Notes: generated from the sequence alone by a model not told the origin. 64,000 nt of DNA from UBA2357 sp041916775 (GCA_041916775.1 JAYRYZ010000026.1:9346-73345), one strand, 5' to 3'; shown: positions 42,022 to 51,098, numbered from the stretch's first letter. Program-made: numbers and translations.

Positions 42022-42330
42022 ATGGCAAACGACATGGCTGCGAGGATCGCTGCCAACCCCAAGTACCAGCAGCTCGTGAGCACGCGTTCGCGCTTCGGCT
42101 GGATTCTGACCATCCTGATGTTGCTCGTGTACTACGGCTACATCGCGATCGTCGCGTTCAACAAGGAATTCCTCAGCCAGAGGCTCGGCGAGGGCGTCAT
42201 GACCATCGGGATCCCGATCGGTCTGGGCGTGATCCTCTTCACCATCGTCATCACAGGCATCTACGTGAAACGCGCGAACACCGAGTTCGACCAGTTGACC
42301 GCGGAGATCATCAAGGAGAGCAGCAAATGA
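42022..42330 (+). CDS. DUF485 membrane protein (YjcH-like, ActP partner)
   Basis: 102-residue protein with two membrane helices (about 25-45 and 60-85). The family signature ARIAANPKYQQLVSTRSRFGW opens the protein, and IGLGVILFTIVITGIYVKRANTEFD follows. DUF485 proteins are encoded with actP-type acetate symporters and are thought to assist them. The ATG at 42022 has a strong GGGAGGGAG ribosome site. Its stop overlaps actP by four bases (ATGA). Confidence 0.9.
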   Translation: MANDMAARIAANPKYQQLVSTRSRFGWILTILMLLVYYGYIAIVAFNKEFLSQRLGEGVMTIGIPIGLGVILFTIVITGIYVKRANTEFDQLTAEIIKESSK

Positions 42331-44045
42331 TGCACCGCACGATGCAACTGTTCGGCGGGCTGCTGCTCGCTCTCGGCTCGGCGGCCGCGCTGGCCGCCGG
42401 CGCCGATCTCGGCCAGGCCGAGAAGCAGGCCACCAACTGGACTGCGATCATCATGTTCGCCGCCTTCGTCGCCGGCACGCTCTACATCACCAAGTGGGCG
42501 GCGGCCAAGACCAAGTCGGCGGCCGACTTCTACACTGCTGGTGGCGGTATCACAGGCTTCCAGAACGGCCTCGCGATCGCGGGTGACTACATGTCGGCGG
42601 CGTCCTTCCTCGGGATCTCCGCGGCCGTGATGGCCAACGGCTACGACGGTCTGATCTATTCGATCGGCTTCCTCGTCGGCTGGCCGGTGATCACCTTCCT
42701 GATGGCGGAGCGTCTGCGCAACCTCGGCAAGTTCACCTTCGCCGACGTCGCCGCCTACCGCTTCGGCCAGACCCCGATCCGCGCGTTCGCGGCCTCCGGC
42801 ACCCTGGTCGTGGTGGCCTTCTACCTGATCGCGCAGATGGTCGGCGCCGGCCAGTTGATCAAGCTGCTGTTCGGCCTGGAGTACTGGATGGCGGTGGTCA
42901 TCGTCGGCGCGCTGATGATGGTGTATGTGCTCTTCGGCGGCATGACCGCAACCACCTGGGTGCAGATCATCAAGGCCTGCCTGCTGCTCGCCGGTGCGTC
43001 GTTCATGGCCTTCATGGTCATGTACAACTACGGCTTCTCGTTCGAGGCGCTGTTCGCCGCGTCAGTCGAAGTCAAGAAGGGTGTGGCGGTGGCCGGTGGC
43101 AAGACGGCGGAGGAAGCTGCGACCATCGGCCAGGCGATCATGGGGCCGGGCTCCTTCATCAAGGATCCGATCTCGGCGATCTCCTTCGGCATGGCGCTGA
43201 TGTTCGGTACTGCCGGCCTGCCGCACATCCTGATGCGCTTCTTCACCGTGCCGGATGCCAAGGAAGCACGCAAGTCGGTGCTGTGGGCGACCACCTGGAT
43301 CGGCTACTTCTACATTCTGACCTTCATCATCGGCTTCGGCGCGATCGTGCTGGTGTCGACCAACCCGCAGTTCCTCGACGCCAAGGGCGGCCTGCTCGGC
43401 GGCGGCAACATGGCGGCGATCCACCTCGCCAACGCGGTAGGTGGCAACGTGTTCCTGGGCTTCATCTCGGCGGTGGCGTTCGCGACCATCCTCGCGGTGG
43501 TCGCCGGTCTCACGCTGTCGGGCGCCTCTGCGGTGTCGCACGACCTCTACGCCACGGTGTTCAAGAAGGGTAATGCGGACTCCGCTTCGGAACTGCGCGT
43601 CTCGCGCATCACGACGCTGGTACTGGGTGCGATTGCGGTGGTGCTGGGTATCGCGTTCGAGAAGCAGAACATCGCCTTCATGGTATCGCTGGCCTTCGCA
43701 ATCGCGGCCTCGGCCAACTTCCCGGTGCTGTTCATGTCGGTGCTGTGGAAGGACTGCACCACCCGCGGCGCGTGCATCGGCGGCTTCATCGGCCTGATCA
43801 CCGCGGTGGTGCTGACCGTGGTGTCGCCGTCGGTATGGGAAGCCACGCTCGGCAACCCCAAGGGCTCGGCGCTGTTCCCCTACACCTCGCCCGCCCTGTT
43901 CTCGATGGCCGCCGGCTTCATCGGCATCTGGCTGTTCTCCATCCTGGACAACAGCGCCCGCGCCAAGGAAGACCGCGCCGGCTACGCCGCCCAGCGCGTG
44001 CGTTCCGAGACCGGCCTGGGTGCGGCTGGCGCTTCGGGCCACTGA
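42327..44045 (+). CDS. actP: Cation/acetate symporter ActP
   Basis: 572-residue sodium/solute symporter with a cleavable N-terminal segment (about 1-24) and about 13 helices. Family blocks include FYTAGGGITGFQNGLAIAGDYMSAASFLGI, FGTAGLPHILMRFFTVPDAKEARKS and AVVAGLTLSGASAVSHDLY. It imports acetate and probably other short monocarboxylates. The ATG shares bases with the DUF485 stop, so both are one operon, divergent from a TctDE-like two-component system. A strong terminator follows. Confidence 0.95.
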   Translation: MMHRTMQLFGGLLLALGSAAALAAGADLGQAEKQATNWTAIIMFAAFVAGTLYITKWAAAKTKSAADFYTAGGGITGFQNGLAIAGDYMSAASFLGISAAVMANGYDGLIYSIGFLVGWPVITFLMAERLRNLGKFTFADVAAYRFGQTPIRAFAASGTLVVVAFYLIAQMVGAGQLIKLLFGLEYWMAVVIVGALMMVYVLFGGMTATTWVQIIKACLLLAGASFMAFMVMYNYGFSFEALFAASVEVKKGVAVAGGKTAEEAATIGQAIMGPGSFIKDPISAISFGMALMFGTAGLPHILMRFFTVPDAKEARKSVLWATTWIGYFYILTFIIGFGAIVLVSTNPQFLDAKGGLLGGGNMAAIHLANAVGGNVFLGFISAVAFATILAVVAGLTLSGASAVSHDLYATVFKKGNADSASELRVSRITTLVLGAIAVVLGIAFEKQNIAFMVSLAFAIAASANFPVLFMSVLWKDCTTRGACIGGFIGLITAVVLTVVSPSVWEATLGNPKGSALFPYTSPALFSMAAGFIGIWLFSILDNSARAKEDRAGYAAQRVRSETGLGAAGASGH

Positions 44046-44055
44046 GCCTCACGCT

Positions 44056-44079
44056 CCGGCATGCCAAGCGGCATGCCGG
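44056..44079. repeat. 10-bp perfect inverted repeat after actP
   Basis: CCGGCATGCC and GGCATGCCGG flank a four-base loop, 11 bases after the actP stop. It may be a first, U-less part of the terminator region. Confidence 0.7.
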
Positions 44080-44092
44080 CAGTTGCCAAACG

Positions 44093-44121
44093 AAAACCGC
44101 GGGCTTGCCCGCGGTTTTTTT
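44093..44121. terminator. Bidirectional terminator between actP and nirN
   Basis: AAAACCGCGGG (44093-44103) pairs with CCCGCGGTTTT (44108-44118) around CTTG. A T-run follows on the plus strand and an A-run precedes it, so it can end transcripts from both converging sides. Confidence 0.88.
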
Positions 44122-44169
44122 CCCGGCAGTCTCCACGGGTATTCATTTGCACCGACGGCCCCGCACGCT

Positions 44170-45720
44170 TCAGTGACTGGTGCCCTCTTCCCGATTGATC
44201 TTGTTCCAGACGTTGTACTTGCCCACCGGCTTCTTCATCGGCAGGCGCTTGACCTCCACGAGCGTCGCGGAGTCGAGCACCACGATGGCGCCATCCGGCT
44301 CAGAAACACTCGCCAACGCGTAGCGACCGTCACGGGTGAACTCGACGTGGGCGAAGGTGCGCCCGGGGGGCTCCATGATCTCCTTCACCACCTTCAGAGT
44401 GGTCTTGTCGATGACCTGCAGGATGTGGCGCGCGTCGGCCTGCATCATGGAGTCGACGAAGGCGTGGCGGCTTGCCTCATGGCTGCGCAGGAAGAAGCCC
44501 GGCCCGCGTGTCGGTATGCGCGCAATGACCTTCCAGTCGGCAAGGTCGATGACGGTGACCTCCGCGTTGCGCAGATTGGTGCTCGCCATTACCCGCCTGC
44601 CTTGCCAGGTCCAGGTGATGCCGGAGCCGAGGTGCGGCATGCCGTCCAGTGGCAGATCGGCGATCCTGCGCCGCACGTCGAGGTTCACCACCTGCCCCTT
44701 GCCCTCGCGCGAGGCACCCATCAACGTGCTGTAATCCTGGCTGAAGAAGAAGTCGTCGAGCGGGGTCTCGAGCAGGATACGACGCGGGTTCAGGTAACCG
44801 GGCGTGAAGCTGCCCTCGCGCAGCCTGAAGTCATGCACGAGACCCTGCGGGATCTCCTCGGCCTGCGGATCGAAGCTCACCTCCCACACCTCTGGCACGT
44901 CCTTCAGCGCAGCGATGAAGGATTTCCGCGGCGTGGCCTCATACACCGCCGAGACGCGCGAGCCCTGCTTGCCGGCGTGGTCTGTGGCCTCCAGAACTTT
45001 GAGGAGATTGAGGTCACCGTCGAGCAACACGAGAGTCTGCGGCAGCGTGTTCGCGACCGCGACATGGCGGCCGTCCGGCGACACCGCGACGTTGCGGGTG
45101 TTGATGCCGGCGCGCACCTCGGCCACCACCTTGAGATTCCACAGGTCGTACTTGGTCACCCAGCCGTCGCGCGAGCCGAAGAACACATAGCGCCCGCCCT
45201 CGGCGAACTTCGGCCCGCCGTGCAGCGCGAAGCGGCTCTGGAAGCGGTGGATGGGTTCGAAGAGGTCGCCGTCGAGCACGCTCACGTGATGATCCCCCGC
45301 CTCGACCACGAGAAAGAGATTGAGCGGATCCGGGGCGAACACCGGCTTGTCGGCGAGCGTGGCGGGGTCGGTCACCTGGATGCGCGAGGCGCGGATGTCG
45401 GCCTCGCCCCAGGCCGGGGGCGGCACCACCGGCGTGTACAGATGATCGACCAGCGCCGCGATCGCCGCGCCATCCAGCACGGACGCGAAGCCCGCCATCT
45501 GGGTCGCGACCCGCCCGTCACGGACGACCGCGAGCGCCTCGGGCTTCTTGAGGCGCGCGAGGCTCTCCGGCAGCAGCGCCGGCCCCATTCCACCCAGGCG
45601 ATCGGCGCCATGGCAGGCGGCGCAGTGCTGGGCGTAGCTTTCAGCCGGCGTATCGGCGCGCACGCCGGGTGTGACGCCGATCGCGATCAGCGCCACCAGC
45701 AGTTGCAGTACAGGTTTCAT
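44170..45720 (-). CDS. nirN: NirN: c-type cytochrome with d1-type beta-propeller (dihydro-heme d1 dehydrogenase)
   Basis: 516 residues: signal peptide (1-22), a small cytochrome c domain with one heme site CAACH at 33-37, and an eight-bladed propeller like cytochrome cd1 (about 110-510). NirN oxidises dihydro-heme d1 to heme d1 in the periplasm, the last step of cofactor synthesis. It is homologous to NirS and NirF but lies at the end of the nirCF-DL-G-H-J operon, ten bases after nirJ. Its length fits NirN. It is not the nitrite reductase itself, because that gene (nirS) is complete elsewhere in the window. Confidence 0.88.
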   Translation of the reverse strand: MKPVLQLLVALIAIGVTPGVRADTPAESYAQHCAACHGADRLGGMGPALLPESLARLKKPEALAVVRDGRVATQMAGFASVLDGAAIAALVDHLYTPVVPPPAWGEADIRASRIQVTDPATLADKPVFAPDPLNLFLVVEAGDHHVSVLDGDLFEPIHRFQSRFALHGGPKFAEGGRYVFFGSRDGWVTKYDLWNLKVVAEVRAGINTRNVAVSPDGRHVAVANTLPQTLVLLDGDLNLLKVLEATDHAGKQGSRVSAVYEATPRKSFIAALKDVPEVWEVSFDPQAEEIPQGLVHDFRLREGSFTPGYLNPRRILLETPLDDFFFSQDYSTLMGASREGKGQVVNLDVRRRIADLPLDGMPHLGSGITWTWQGRRVMASTNLRNAEVTVIDLADWKVIARIPTRGPGFFLRSHEASRHAFVDSMMQADARHILQVIDKTTLKVVKEIMEPPGRTFAHVEFTRDGRYALASVSEPDGAIVVLDSATLVEVKRLPMKKPVGKYNVWNKINREEGTSH

Positions 45721-45730
45721 GCTGTTCCCC

Positions 45731-46933
45731 TCACGCGCTGCGCCGGCGCGGCACGAAGGGCGTCACCTGCACGCGCTGCGGAGCGGCGTCCGGCACGAGG
45801 CCGATCTCCGCGTCTTCGAGATAGCAACCCGGATCCTCCGCCCAGGTGTCGCCAGTCACCTGCCCGGCACGCACGCGCGAGCTGCCGTTGCAGATGTCGA
45901 TGTGGCTGCACTGCCCGCAGCGCCCAGACAGCACGCGCGGATGCACACGCAGCCCCGCGAGCAGCGGATCCGCCGAATCCGACCAGATCTGCGAGAACGG
46001 ACGCTCGCGCACATTGCCGAGCGACACATGCCACCACATGGTGTCAGGATGCACATTGCCGAGGTTATCGATGTTGGCCACATTCACCCCACTCGCGTTG
46101 CCGCCCCAGGCGCGCAGCAGCGCCTCGATGTGCGCGGCGCGTCCGGGGAAGCGGCGCCGTACCCAGTGCAGCATGAAGACCCCGTCGGCGTCGTTGTTGC
46201 CGCTCACGAAGTCCTTGTCGATGCCCTGCTCATGCAGTCGCAGGCAGGTCTCGAAGAGCAGCTTCATCGCCTGCCGGGTGGTGCGGTGGCGCGCATCGTC
46301 GCCGCGGTTGCGGTTGCCCCGGCCGGCGTAGTTGAGGTGCGAAAAATAGAACTTGTCGATCGCCTCGTCTTCCACCAACTGCAGCAGCGCGGGCAGATCC
46401 TGGGCGTTGTCCTCGGTCATCGTGTAGCGCACCCCGACCTTGATACCGCGCTCGCGGCAAAGACGTATGCCGGCGAGCGACGCGGCGTACGCGCCACGCA
46501 TGCGCCGGAAGCGGTCATGGGTGTCGCCGATGCCGTCCAGGCTCACCCCCACATAGTCGAAGCCCACCGCGGCGATCTCGTCGATGTTGCCTGCGTCGAT
46601 CAGCGTGCCGTTCGACGACAGCCCGACGTAGAAGCCCATCGCCTTCGCGCGCCGCGCGATCGTGAAGATATCCGGCCGCAGCAGCGGCTCGCCGCCCGAC
46701 AGGATCAGCACCGGCACGCGGAAGGCCTTGAGGTCGTCCATCACCGCGAACACCGCGTCGGTGTCGAGTTCGCCGGGAAAGTCGCTGTCGGCCGAAATCG
46801 AGTAGCAGTGCTTGCAGGTGAGGTTGCAGCGCCTGATCAGGTTCCAGATCACCACCGGCCCCGGCGGCGCGCGGCGTGGTCGGAGCGGGGTCGGCGCGAG
46901 GATTTCGCGGATGAAGTGCGAGATGCGGAACAT
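45731..46933 (-). CDS. nirJ: Heme d1 biosynthesis radical SAM protein NirJ
   Basis: 400-residue radical SAM enzyme that removes the propionate side chains of the heme d1 precursor (12,18-didecarboxysiroheme) and helps introduce the oxo groups. The CxxxCxxC motif is Cys36-Cys40-Cys43 (RCNLTCKHC). The C-terminal Cys cluster CGQCSHIDIC and a later Cys match the second iron-sulfur site. The ATG at 46933 is chosen for its GGGAGGACC ribosome site. It lies between nirH (98 bases) and nirN in the leftward nir operon. Confidence 0.94.
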   Translation of the reverse strand: MFRISHFIREILAPTPLRPRRAPPGPVVIWNLIRRCNLTCKHCYSISADSDFPGELDTDAVFAVMDDLKAFRVPVLILSGGEPLLRPDIFTIARRAKAMGFYVGLSSNGTLIDAGNIDEIAAVGFDYVGVSLDGIGDTHDRFRRMRGAYAASLAGIRLCRERGIKVGVRYTMTEDNAQDLPALLQLVEDEAIDKFYFSHLNYAGRGNRNRGDDARHRTTRQAMKLLFETCLRLHEQGIDKDFVSGNNDADGVFMLHWVRRRFPGRAAHIEALLRAWGGNASGVNVANIDNLGNVHPDTMWWHVSLGNVRERPFSQIWSDSADPLLAGLRVHPRVLSGRCGQCSHIDICNGSSRVRAGQVTGDTWAEDPGCYLEDAEIGLVPDAAPQRVQVTPFVPRRRSA

Positions 46934-47031
46934 CGAGGGTCCTCCCTGGGTTGCTCCCATTGGAGCGCAGGCCATGACGCACGGAAATGATCGCGGTCAA
47001 TTGCTACCTGCCGCTCATGCCCGGCCGCCGC

Positions 47032-47553
47032 TCAGCCCGCGATGCGCAGCCCGGTCTTCTTCAGGATCGCGCTGGAGAAGAGCACCTCGCGCGCCCGGCA
47101 GGCGCCCGGGTGAGCCGCTTCGATGGTCGCGGCGATCTCCGCAACCTGCTGCCCGACTGCCTCGCGCGACGCGCCATGCACCATCGCGAAGAGGTTGTAG
47201 GGCCACTCCGGCAGGCGGCGCGGGCGCTGGTAGCAGTGGGTGACCGCGTCGAGCGCGCCGACCAGGCGGCCGACCGCCTCGACGCAGGCGTCGTCGATGT
47301 CCCACACGCTCATGCCGTTGGCGGTGTAACCGATCGCGTAGTGGTTGGGCACTGCGCCGATGCGCCGGATCACGCCGCGCGCGAGCATGTCGCGCACCGC
47401 GGCGAGCACGGTGTCCGCGTCCACGCCAAGAGTGGCCGCGACCGCTCCCCACGGGTCCGGCACCAGCGGCAGCCCGGCCTGGGTGGCGAGGATCAGGCGG
47501 CGCTCGAGGGCGGGGTCGGGTGCGTAGCTGGTCAGGTTTGCGGGCGTCGTCAT
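47032..47553 (-). CDS. nirH: Siroheme decarboxylase subunit NirH (Lrp/AsnC-like)
   Basis: 173-residue Lrp/AsnC-like protein. The N-terminal helix-turn-helix-like region (DPWGAVAATLGVDADTVLAAV) is followed by the AsnC-type alpha/beta domain (YAIGYTANGMSVWDI, VTHCYQRPRRLPEWPYNLFAMVHG). NirD, L, G and H jointly decarboxylate siroheme to 12,18-didecarboxysiroheme. The HCYQRP segment is typical of NirH/NirL. The stop of nirG overlaps its ATG (ATGA), so the subunits are coupled. A regulatory role cannot be excluded from the fold alone, but the operon context points to the enzyme. Confidence 0.9.
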   Translation of the reverse strand: MTTPANLTSYAPDPALERRLILATQAGLPLVPDPWGAVAATLGVDADTVLAAVRDMLARGVIRRIGAVPNHYAIGYTANGMSVWDIDDACVEAVGRLVGALDAVTHCYQRPRRLPEWPYNLFAMVHGASREAVGQQVAEIAATIEAAHPGACRAREVLFSSAILKKTGLRIAG

Positions 47554-48017
47554 GCGCGCAGCCTCATGTCGACGAAGAACTCGCGCTCCTTCGGGAACAG
47601 CAGCACCGGCAGGCCACAGGCGGCCTCGATGCGGCGCGCAGTGTCGGCGATCCCGTCCGGATGGGCGGTGGCGAGCACGAACCACATGTTGAGCGCGTGC
47701 TCGCGGCGATAGTTGTGCGCAACCTCGGGGAAGGCATTGACGCACTCGGTCACTGCCGCGAATGACGCCTCGGGTACCGCGATCGCGGCGAGGCAGAAGG
47801 CGCCGCCGGCGCGCTCGATCTGGAACATCGGGCCGAAGCGGGTCAGCACGCCCGCGGCGAGCAGACGCTGCAGGCGGGCGATCACCTCGTCTTCGCCGAG
47901 CGCCAGCGCCTGCGCGACGTCGGCGAAGGGGCTGCGGGTGAGCGGAAAGCCCCCCTGCAGCGCGTTGATGAGCTGGCGATCGACCTCATCCAGTTGGGCC
48001 GCGGCGGGCGTGCTCAT
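47550..48017 (-). CDS. nirG: Siroheme decarboxylase subunit NirG (Lrp/AsnC-like)
   Basis: 155-residue Lrp/AsnC-like protein, shorter than NirH and the NirDL fusion. It has the helix-turn-helix-like SPFADVAQALALGEDEVIARL and the VAHNYRREHALNMWFVLAT block, which is the NirG/NirD-type NYRREH pattern. The product acts with NirD, L and H in siroheme decarboxylation. Start overlaps the nirDL stop, and its own stop overlaps the nirH start, each by four bases. Confidence 0.88.
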   Translation of the reverse strand: MSTPAAAQLDEVDRQLINALQGGFPLTRSPFADVAQALALGEDEVIARLQRLLAAGVLTRFGPMFQIERAGGAFCLAAIAVPEASFAAVTECVNAFPEVAHNYRREHALNMWFVLATAHPDGIADTARRIEAACGLPVLLFPKEREFFVDMRLRA

Positions 48018-49141
48018 GCGTCGCCTGCCGCGAGGTAGCGCGCGCCCTGCTGCTTGAAGCGCCTGGTGCTGAAGAGCACCGCATGCGGCCACCGGTCCAG
48101 CCTGTGGCGCATGGCGATCTCGTCCCGATGCGCCGCGACGCTTTCGCGCGCGCGGCCGTGGATCATGCAGTAGAGGTTGTACGGCCACGCCGTGCCGGCA
48201 CGGCGGCGACGGTAGCAGAGGGTCACTCCGGGCTCTGAGGCGAGCGCGGCACCGACCTCGTCGACGCAGCCGTCCGGCACATCCCAGACGCACATCGCGT
48301 TCGCGACGAAGCCCAGCTCGTGATGGCGCACCACCACGCCGAAGCGGGCGAACACCCCCTCCGCGAGCCAGTCGTCGATCATCTCGATGACCCGGTCGCC
48401 GCTCAGACCCACCCGCCGGCCAAGCTCCGCATACGGCTCCGCGACCAGCGGCAGACCGTCCTGCAGCGCGTGCAGCAGGGCGCGACCGAGCGCGGGAAGC
48501 AGGCAGGCGCTGCGTTCGTGATCATCGCCGGGCGCATCATCGCCGCCCACCCCAGCGGCAAGCGGCAGCGCGTCCGCCGCGTCGGTCCACCGCGGGCACA
48601 CCTGGCGCGTGCTGCGCGCCGTATCGTCGAGATCGAAGGCGAGGTCGATGTGGAACGCACGCTCCAGCGGCATCGTCAGCACCTCGCAGCCGGTTTCGCG
48701 CGCAATGCGTGCGATCACCGCGTCGAAGCGAGCACGGCTCGCCGCGGTGACCACGAACCACAGGTTGAGCGCGTGCTCGCGCAGGTAATTGTGGTTGACC
48801 TCGGGCACCGCGCTGACCCGTTCGGCGACCGCGTCCAGCGCCTGCGGCGACACCGCCAGCGCGGCGAGCGCGCTGACCCCCACCCGCCCCGGCGCGATCA
48901 CCGGGCCGATGCGGCTCAGCGCGCCCTGCGCGTGCACCGCGGTGTAGGCGGCGATGACGTCGGCCTCCTCGACGCCGAGCCGCGCGGCGATCGCATCGAA
49001 GGGCCGGGCGAAGCGCGGGAAGTCGCGCTGGAAGTTGTTCAGCAGCGCGCCGCGCAACGCCGCGGCGTCCGCGTCGGCAGGATCATCGCACGGGATGTAC
49101 GTGGTATCACCCAGGCAGGATGTGGCACAGGAAGAGGTCAT
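48014..49141 (-). CDS. nirDL: NirDL: fused siroheme decarboxylase subunits
   Basis: 375 residues, about twice the length of one Lrp/AsnC-like Nir subunit. The first half (about 25-170) resembles NirD, with the NHNYLREHALNLWFVV block. The second half (about 215-370) resembles NirL, with the CYRRRRAGTAWPYNLYCMIHG block. An acidic linker of about 40 residues connects them. NirDL-type fusions are known in several denitrifiers, where the pair acts as siroheme decarboxylase. The N-terminus is Cys-rich (SSCATSCLGD). Overlaps nirG by four bases; nirF ends one base before its start. Confidence 0.92.
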   Translation of the reverse strand: MTSSCATSCLGDTTYIPCDDPADADAAALRGALLNNFQRDFPRFARPFDAIAARLGVEEADVIAAYTAVHAQGALSRIGPVIAPGRVGVSALAALAVSPQALDAVAERVSAVPEVNHNYLREHALNLWFVVTAASRARFDAVIARIARETGCEVLTMPLERAFHIDLAFDLDDTARSTRQVCPRWTDAADALPLAAGVGGDDAPGDDHERSACLLPALGRALLHALQDGLPLVAEPYAELGRRVGLSGDRVIEMIDDWLAEGVFARFGVVVRHHELGFVANAMCVWDVPDGCVDEVGAALASEPGVTLCYRRRRAGTAWPYNLYCMIHGRARESVAAHRDEIAMRHRLDRWPHAVLFSTRRFKQQGARYLAAGDA

Positions 49142-49142
49142 C

Positions 49143-50372
49143 TCAGAACCCGGTGCGGAAGGCGCGGCTGGTGAAAAAGATGCCGCTGGGGCTCTCGAGC
49201 GGCAGGCTGGCGATGCGCGTGTGAGTACGGGTGTCGTGGATCACCACCTGGTTGTCGTCGCGCGCCGAGATCCACACATGCTCGCCGCGCGGCGTGAACT
49301 CCAGATGCAGCACCGCCCTCCCCGGCTCCAGGGTGTCGACAAGCTGCCCGGAGAGGGTGTCGATGACCTGCATCCAGCCGTTGTCGGGGAACGCGAAGTT
49401 CACCCACACCTCGCGCCCGTCGGGCCGCGCCATCACGAACACCGGCTGGCTCTTCACCGCGATCCGCCCCACCTCGCGCCAGCTGCCGAGTTCCACCACC
49501 AGCACCTCGTGGCGCCCGATCGCGGGGAGATACGCGCGCCCGCCGGCGACCGCCCAGCCGCGCAGGTGCGGCATCTTGTACACCGGCAGCGCCGCCTCGC
49601 CGCGGCCGTAGCCCGGCAGGATGGTGCGCACGCCGTCCTCCGGCCGCCACAGGTCGAGCATCGACAGGCCGTCCTCGCCGAAGAGCCCGGCGATGTAGTA
49701 GCGGCCGTCCGGCGTCACCAGCGCGTCGTAGGGCTGGCGGCCGGCGGGGAACTTGGTCGTCACCGGCCGCGCGGGGTCGGAGAGGTCGGTGAGCCAGATC
49801 TCGCCCGCATCGAAGAGCGCGTAGATGAAGCGGTTGCCGGGCAGGTCGGCGAGCCCCACGACCTTGGAGCGCTGCTGCGCCGGCCCCCAGGTGGCGGGCA
49901 CCTCGGCGAGCGGCGCGAGGGTGTCTGCGTCGAAGGCGCGGATGCCGCCCGGCTCGTAGTTCTGCGCGACGAGGATGCGCCCGTCCTGGGAGATCGCGCC
50001 ACCGATGGCGTTGCCGGCCTGCATCACCCGGGCGGCGATCTCGCCCTTCAGCAGATCGACCTTGGTGAGCCCGCCGTCGCGGCCGAACACATAGGCGAAG
50101 CGGCCATCGCGCGAGAACACCACCGAGGCGTGGGAGAGATCGCCGAGCCCGGACACCTTCGCGAGCACGCTGCGGCCGCTCGTCTCGACGATCGCGACGC
50201 GGCCGGCGGCGCGCTCGATCACCACGCCGAGGTCGCCGGTGCCGCGCAGCCCGTCGGGGCCGGAGAAACCTGGCATCGTGCCCGGCAGCGTGCCGGACGT
50301 CGCACAGGCGGTGAGTGCGAGCGCGGCGAGCCACGCGGCGAGATGTTGCAACCTGATCAGCGGTGCGCGCAT
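49143..50372 (-). CDS. nirF: NirF: heme d1 biosynthesis lipoprotein
   Basis: 409-residue d1-type beta-propeller protein with a lipoprotein signal peptide; the lipobox LTAC places the lipidated Cys at residue 23. NirF binds a heme d1 precursor and acts before NirN, possibly as dehydrogenase or carrier. Repeated blades are seen (SHASVVFSRDGRFAYVFG, VTPDGRYYIAGLF, LEFTPRGEHVWISARD). The start at 50372 is supported by GGAG seven bases upstream and avoids overlap with nirC; an ATG at 50393 also exists. No heme-c site is present, as expected. Confidence 0.92.
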   Translation of the reverse strand: MRAPLIRLQHLAAWLAALALTACATSGTLPGTMPGFSGPDGLRGTGDLGVVIERAAGRVAIVETSGRSVLAKVSGLGDLSHASVVFSRDGRFAYVFGRDGGLTKVDLLKGEIAARVMQAGNAIGGAISQDGRILVAQNYEPGGIRAFDADTLAPLAEVPATWGPAQQRSKVVGLADLPGNRFIYALFDAGEIWLTDLSDPARPVTTKFPAGRQPYDALVTPDGRYYIAGLFGEDGLSMLDLWRPEDGVRTILPGYGRGEAALPVYKMPHLRGWAVAGGRAYLPAIGRHEVLVVELGSWREVGRIAVKSQPVFVMARPDGREVWVNFAFPDNGWMQVIDTLSGQLVDTLEPGRAVLHLEFTPRGEHVWISARDDNQVVIHDTRTHTRIASLPLESPSGIFFTSRAFRTGF

Positions 50373-50376
50373 CGGC

Positions 50377-50787
50377 TTACTCCGTTTGTGCATGGCCGGA
50401 TCCTCCGGCGGAGGCTTCGATCGCGGCGCCATCCGCAGGGAAGCCGGCGTAGAGCTGCTGCATGATCCACACCACCTCGCGCTCCTGCAGCAGCCCGCGG
50501 AAGGGTGGCATCGGCGTGGTCGGGCGCCCCTCCAGCACCGTCATCACCATCGCGTCGAAGGGCCGCTCGCGCAGCGCCTCTGGGGTCAACGCCGGGCCCA
50601 GCCCGCCCTTCAGGGTCAGCCCATGACAGGATCCGCAGTCCTGCCGCACCATGTGCACCAGCGCCCGGGCGCGGTTCGCATCCGGCGCGGCCGCCACATC
50701 CTGCGCCCACACCTCGGTCGCAAACGGCAGCGCCGCGGCCAGGGCCGTCATGACCAGGATGCTTCGCCATATCAGCTCGTTCATCAT
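50377..50787 (-). CDS. nirC: NirC: periplasmic c-type cytochrome
   Basis: 136-residue secreted cytochrome c with signal peptide (1-29) and one heme site CGSCH (51-55). Later Met in the PTTPMPPFRGLL block is a likely axial ligand. NirC is an electron donor to NirS and/or takes part in heme d1 maturation. It is the first gene of the leftward nir operon and lies 311 bases from nirE. The start could also be the second Met. A leader of about 157 nt follows the predicted promoter. Confidence 0.9.
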   Translation of the reverse strand: MMNELIWRSILVMTALAAALPFATEVWAQDVAAAPDANRARALVHMVRQDCGSCHGLTLKGGLGPALTPEALRERPFDAMVMTVLEGRPTTPMPPFRGLLQEREVVWIMQQLYAGFPADGAAIEASAGGSGHAQTE

Positions 50788-50950
50788 GCTTCGTCCGTCC
50801 CATTCTGCGTCCGCATCGGTGCGGAAGGTCGGATCGGAGCGGGCACGTCGCGCGGCACAACGGGCGCCTCATGTCCATCGAGGTGTTGGCCTGGCGGAAT
50901 GTCGTCCGGTGCGCCGCGCGGCAAGCCAGCGCCCACTCCGATCCGCCGGC

Positions 50951-51021
50951 AGTATCGATCCCGCATCGGCATGGCTGCCTTGACCCCGGTTAATTTTTCC
51001 TGCGACCAACAGGCTTACAGT
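50951..51021. promoter_or_regulatory. Bidirectional FNR/DNR-type promoter between nirC and nirE
   Basis: A single 14-mer TTGAC-CCCG-GTTAA (50980-50993, centre 50986.5) resembles the FNR/DNR box TTGAT-N4-ATCAA. On the plus strand TACAGT (51016-51021) is exactly where a class II -10 should be. On the minus strand GATACT (50956-50951) is one base off. So one box may drive nirE rightward and the nirC operon leftward. The 311-bp region 50788-51098 holds no gene. Confidence 0.7.
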
Positions 51022-51098
51022 GATGCCCAGCTGGCGAGCGGGGTCTTTCCCGTGCCGGAGACCCCGCGCCGGGAAGCGCGGCTCATGGAGATGCAGCG

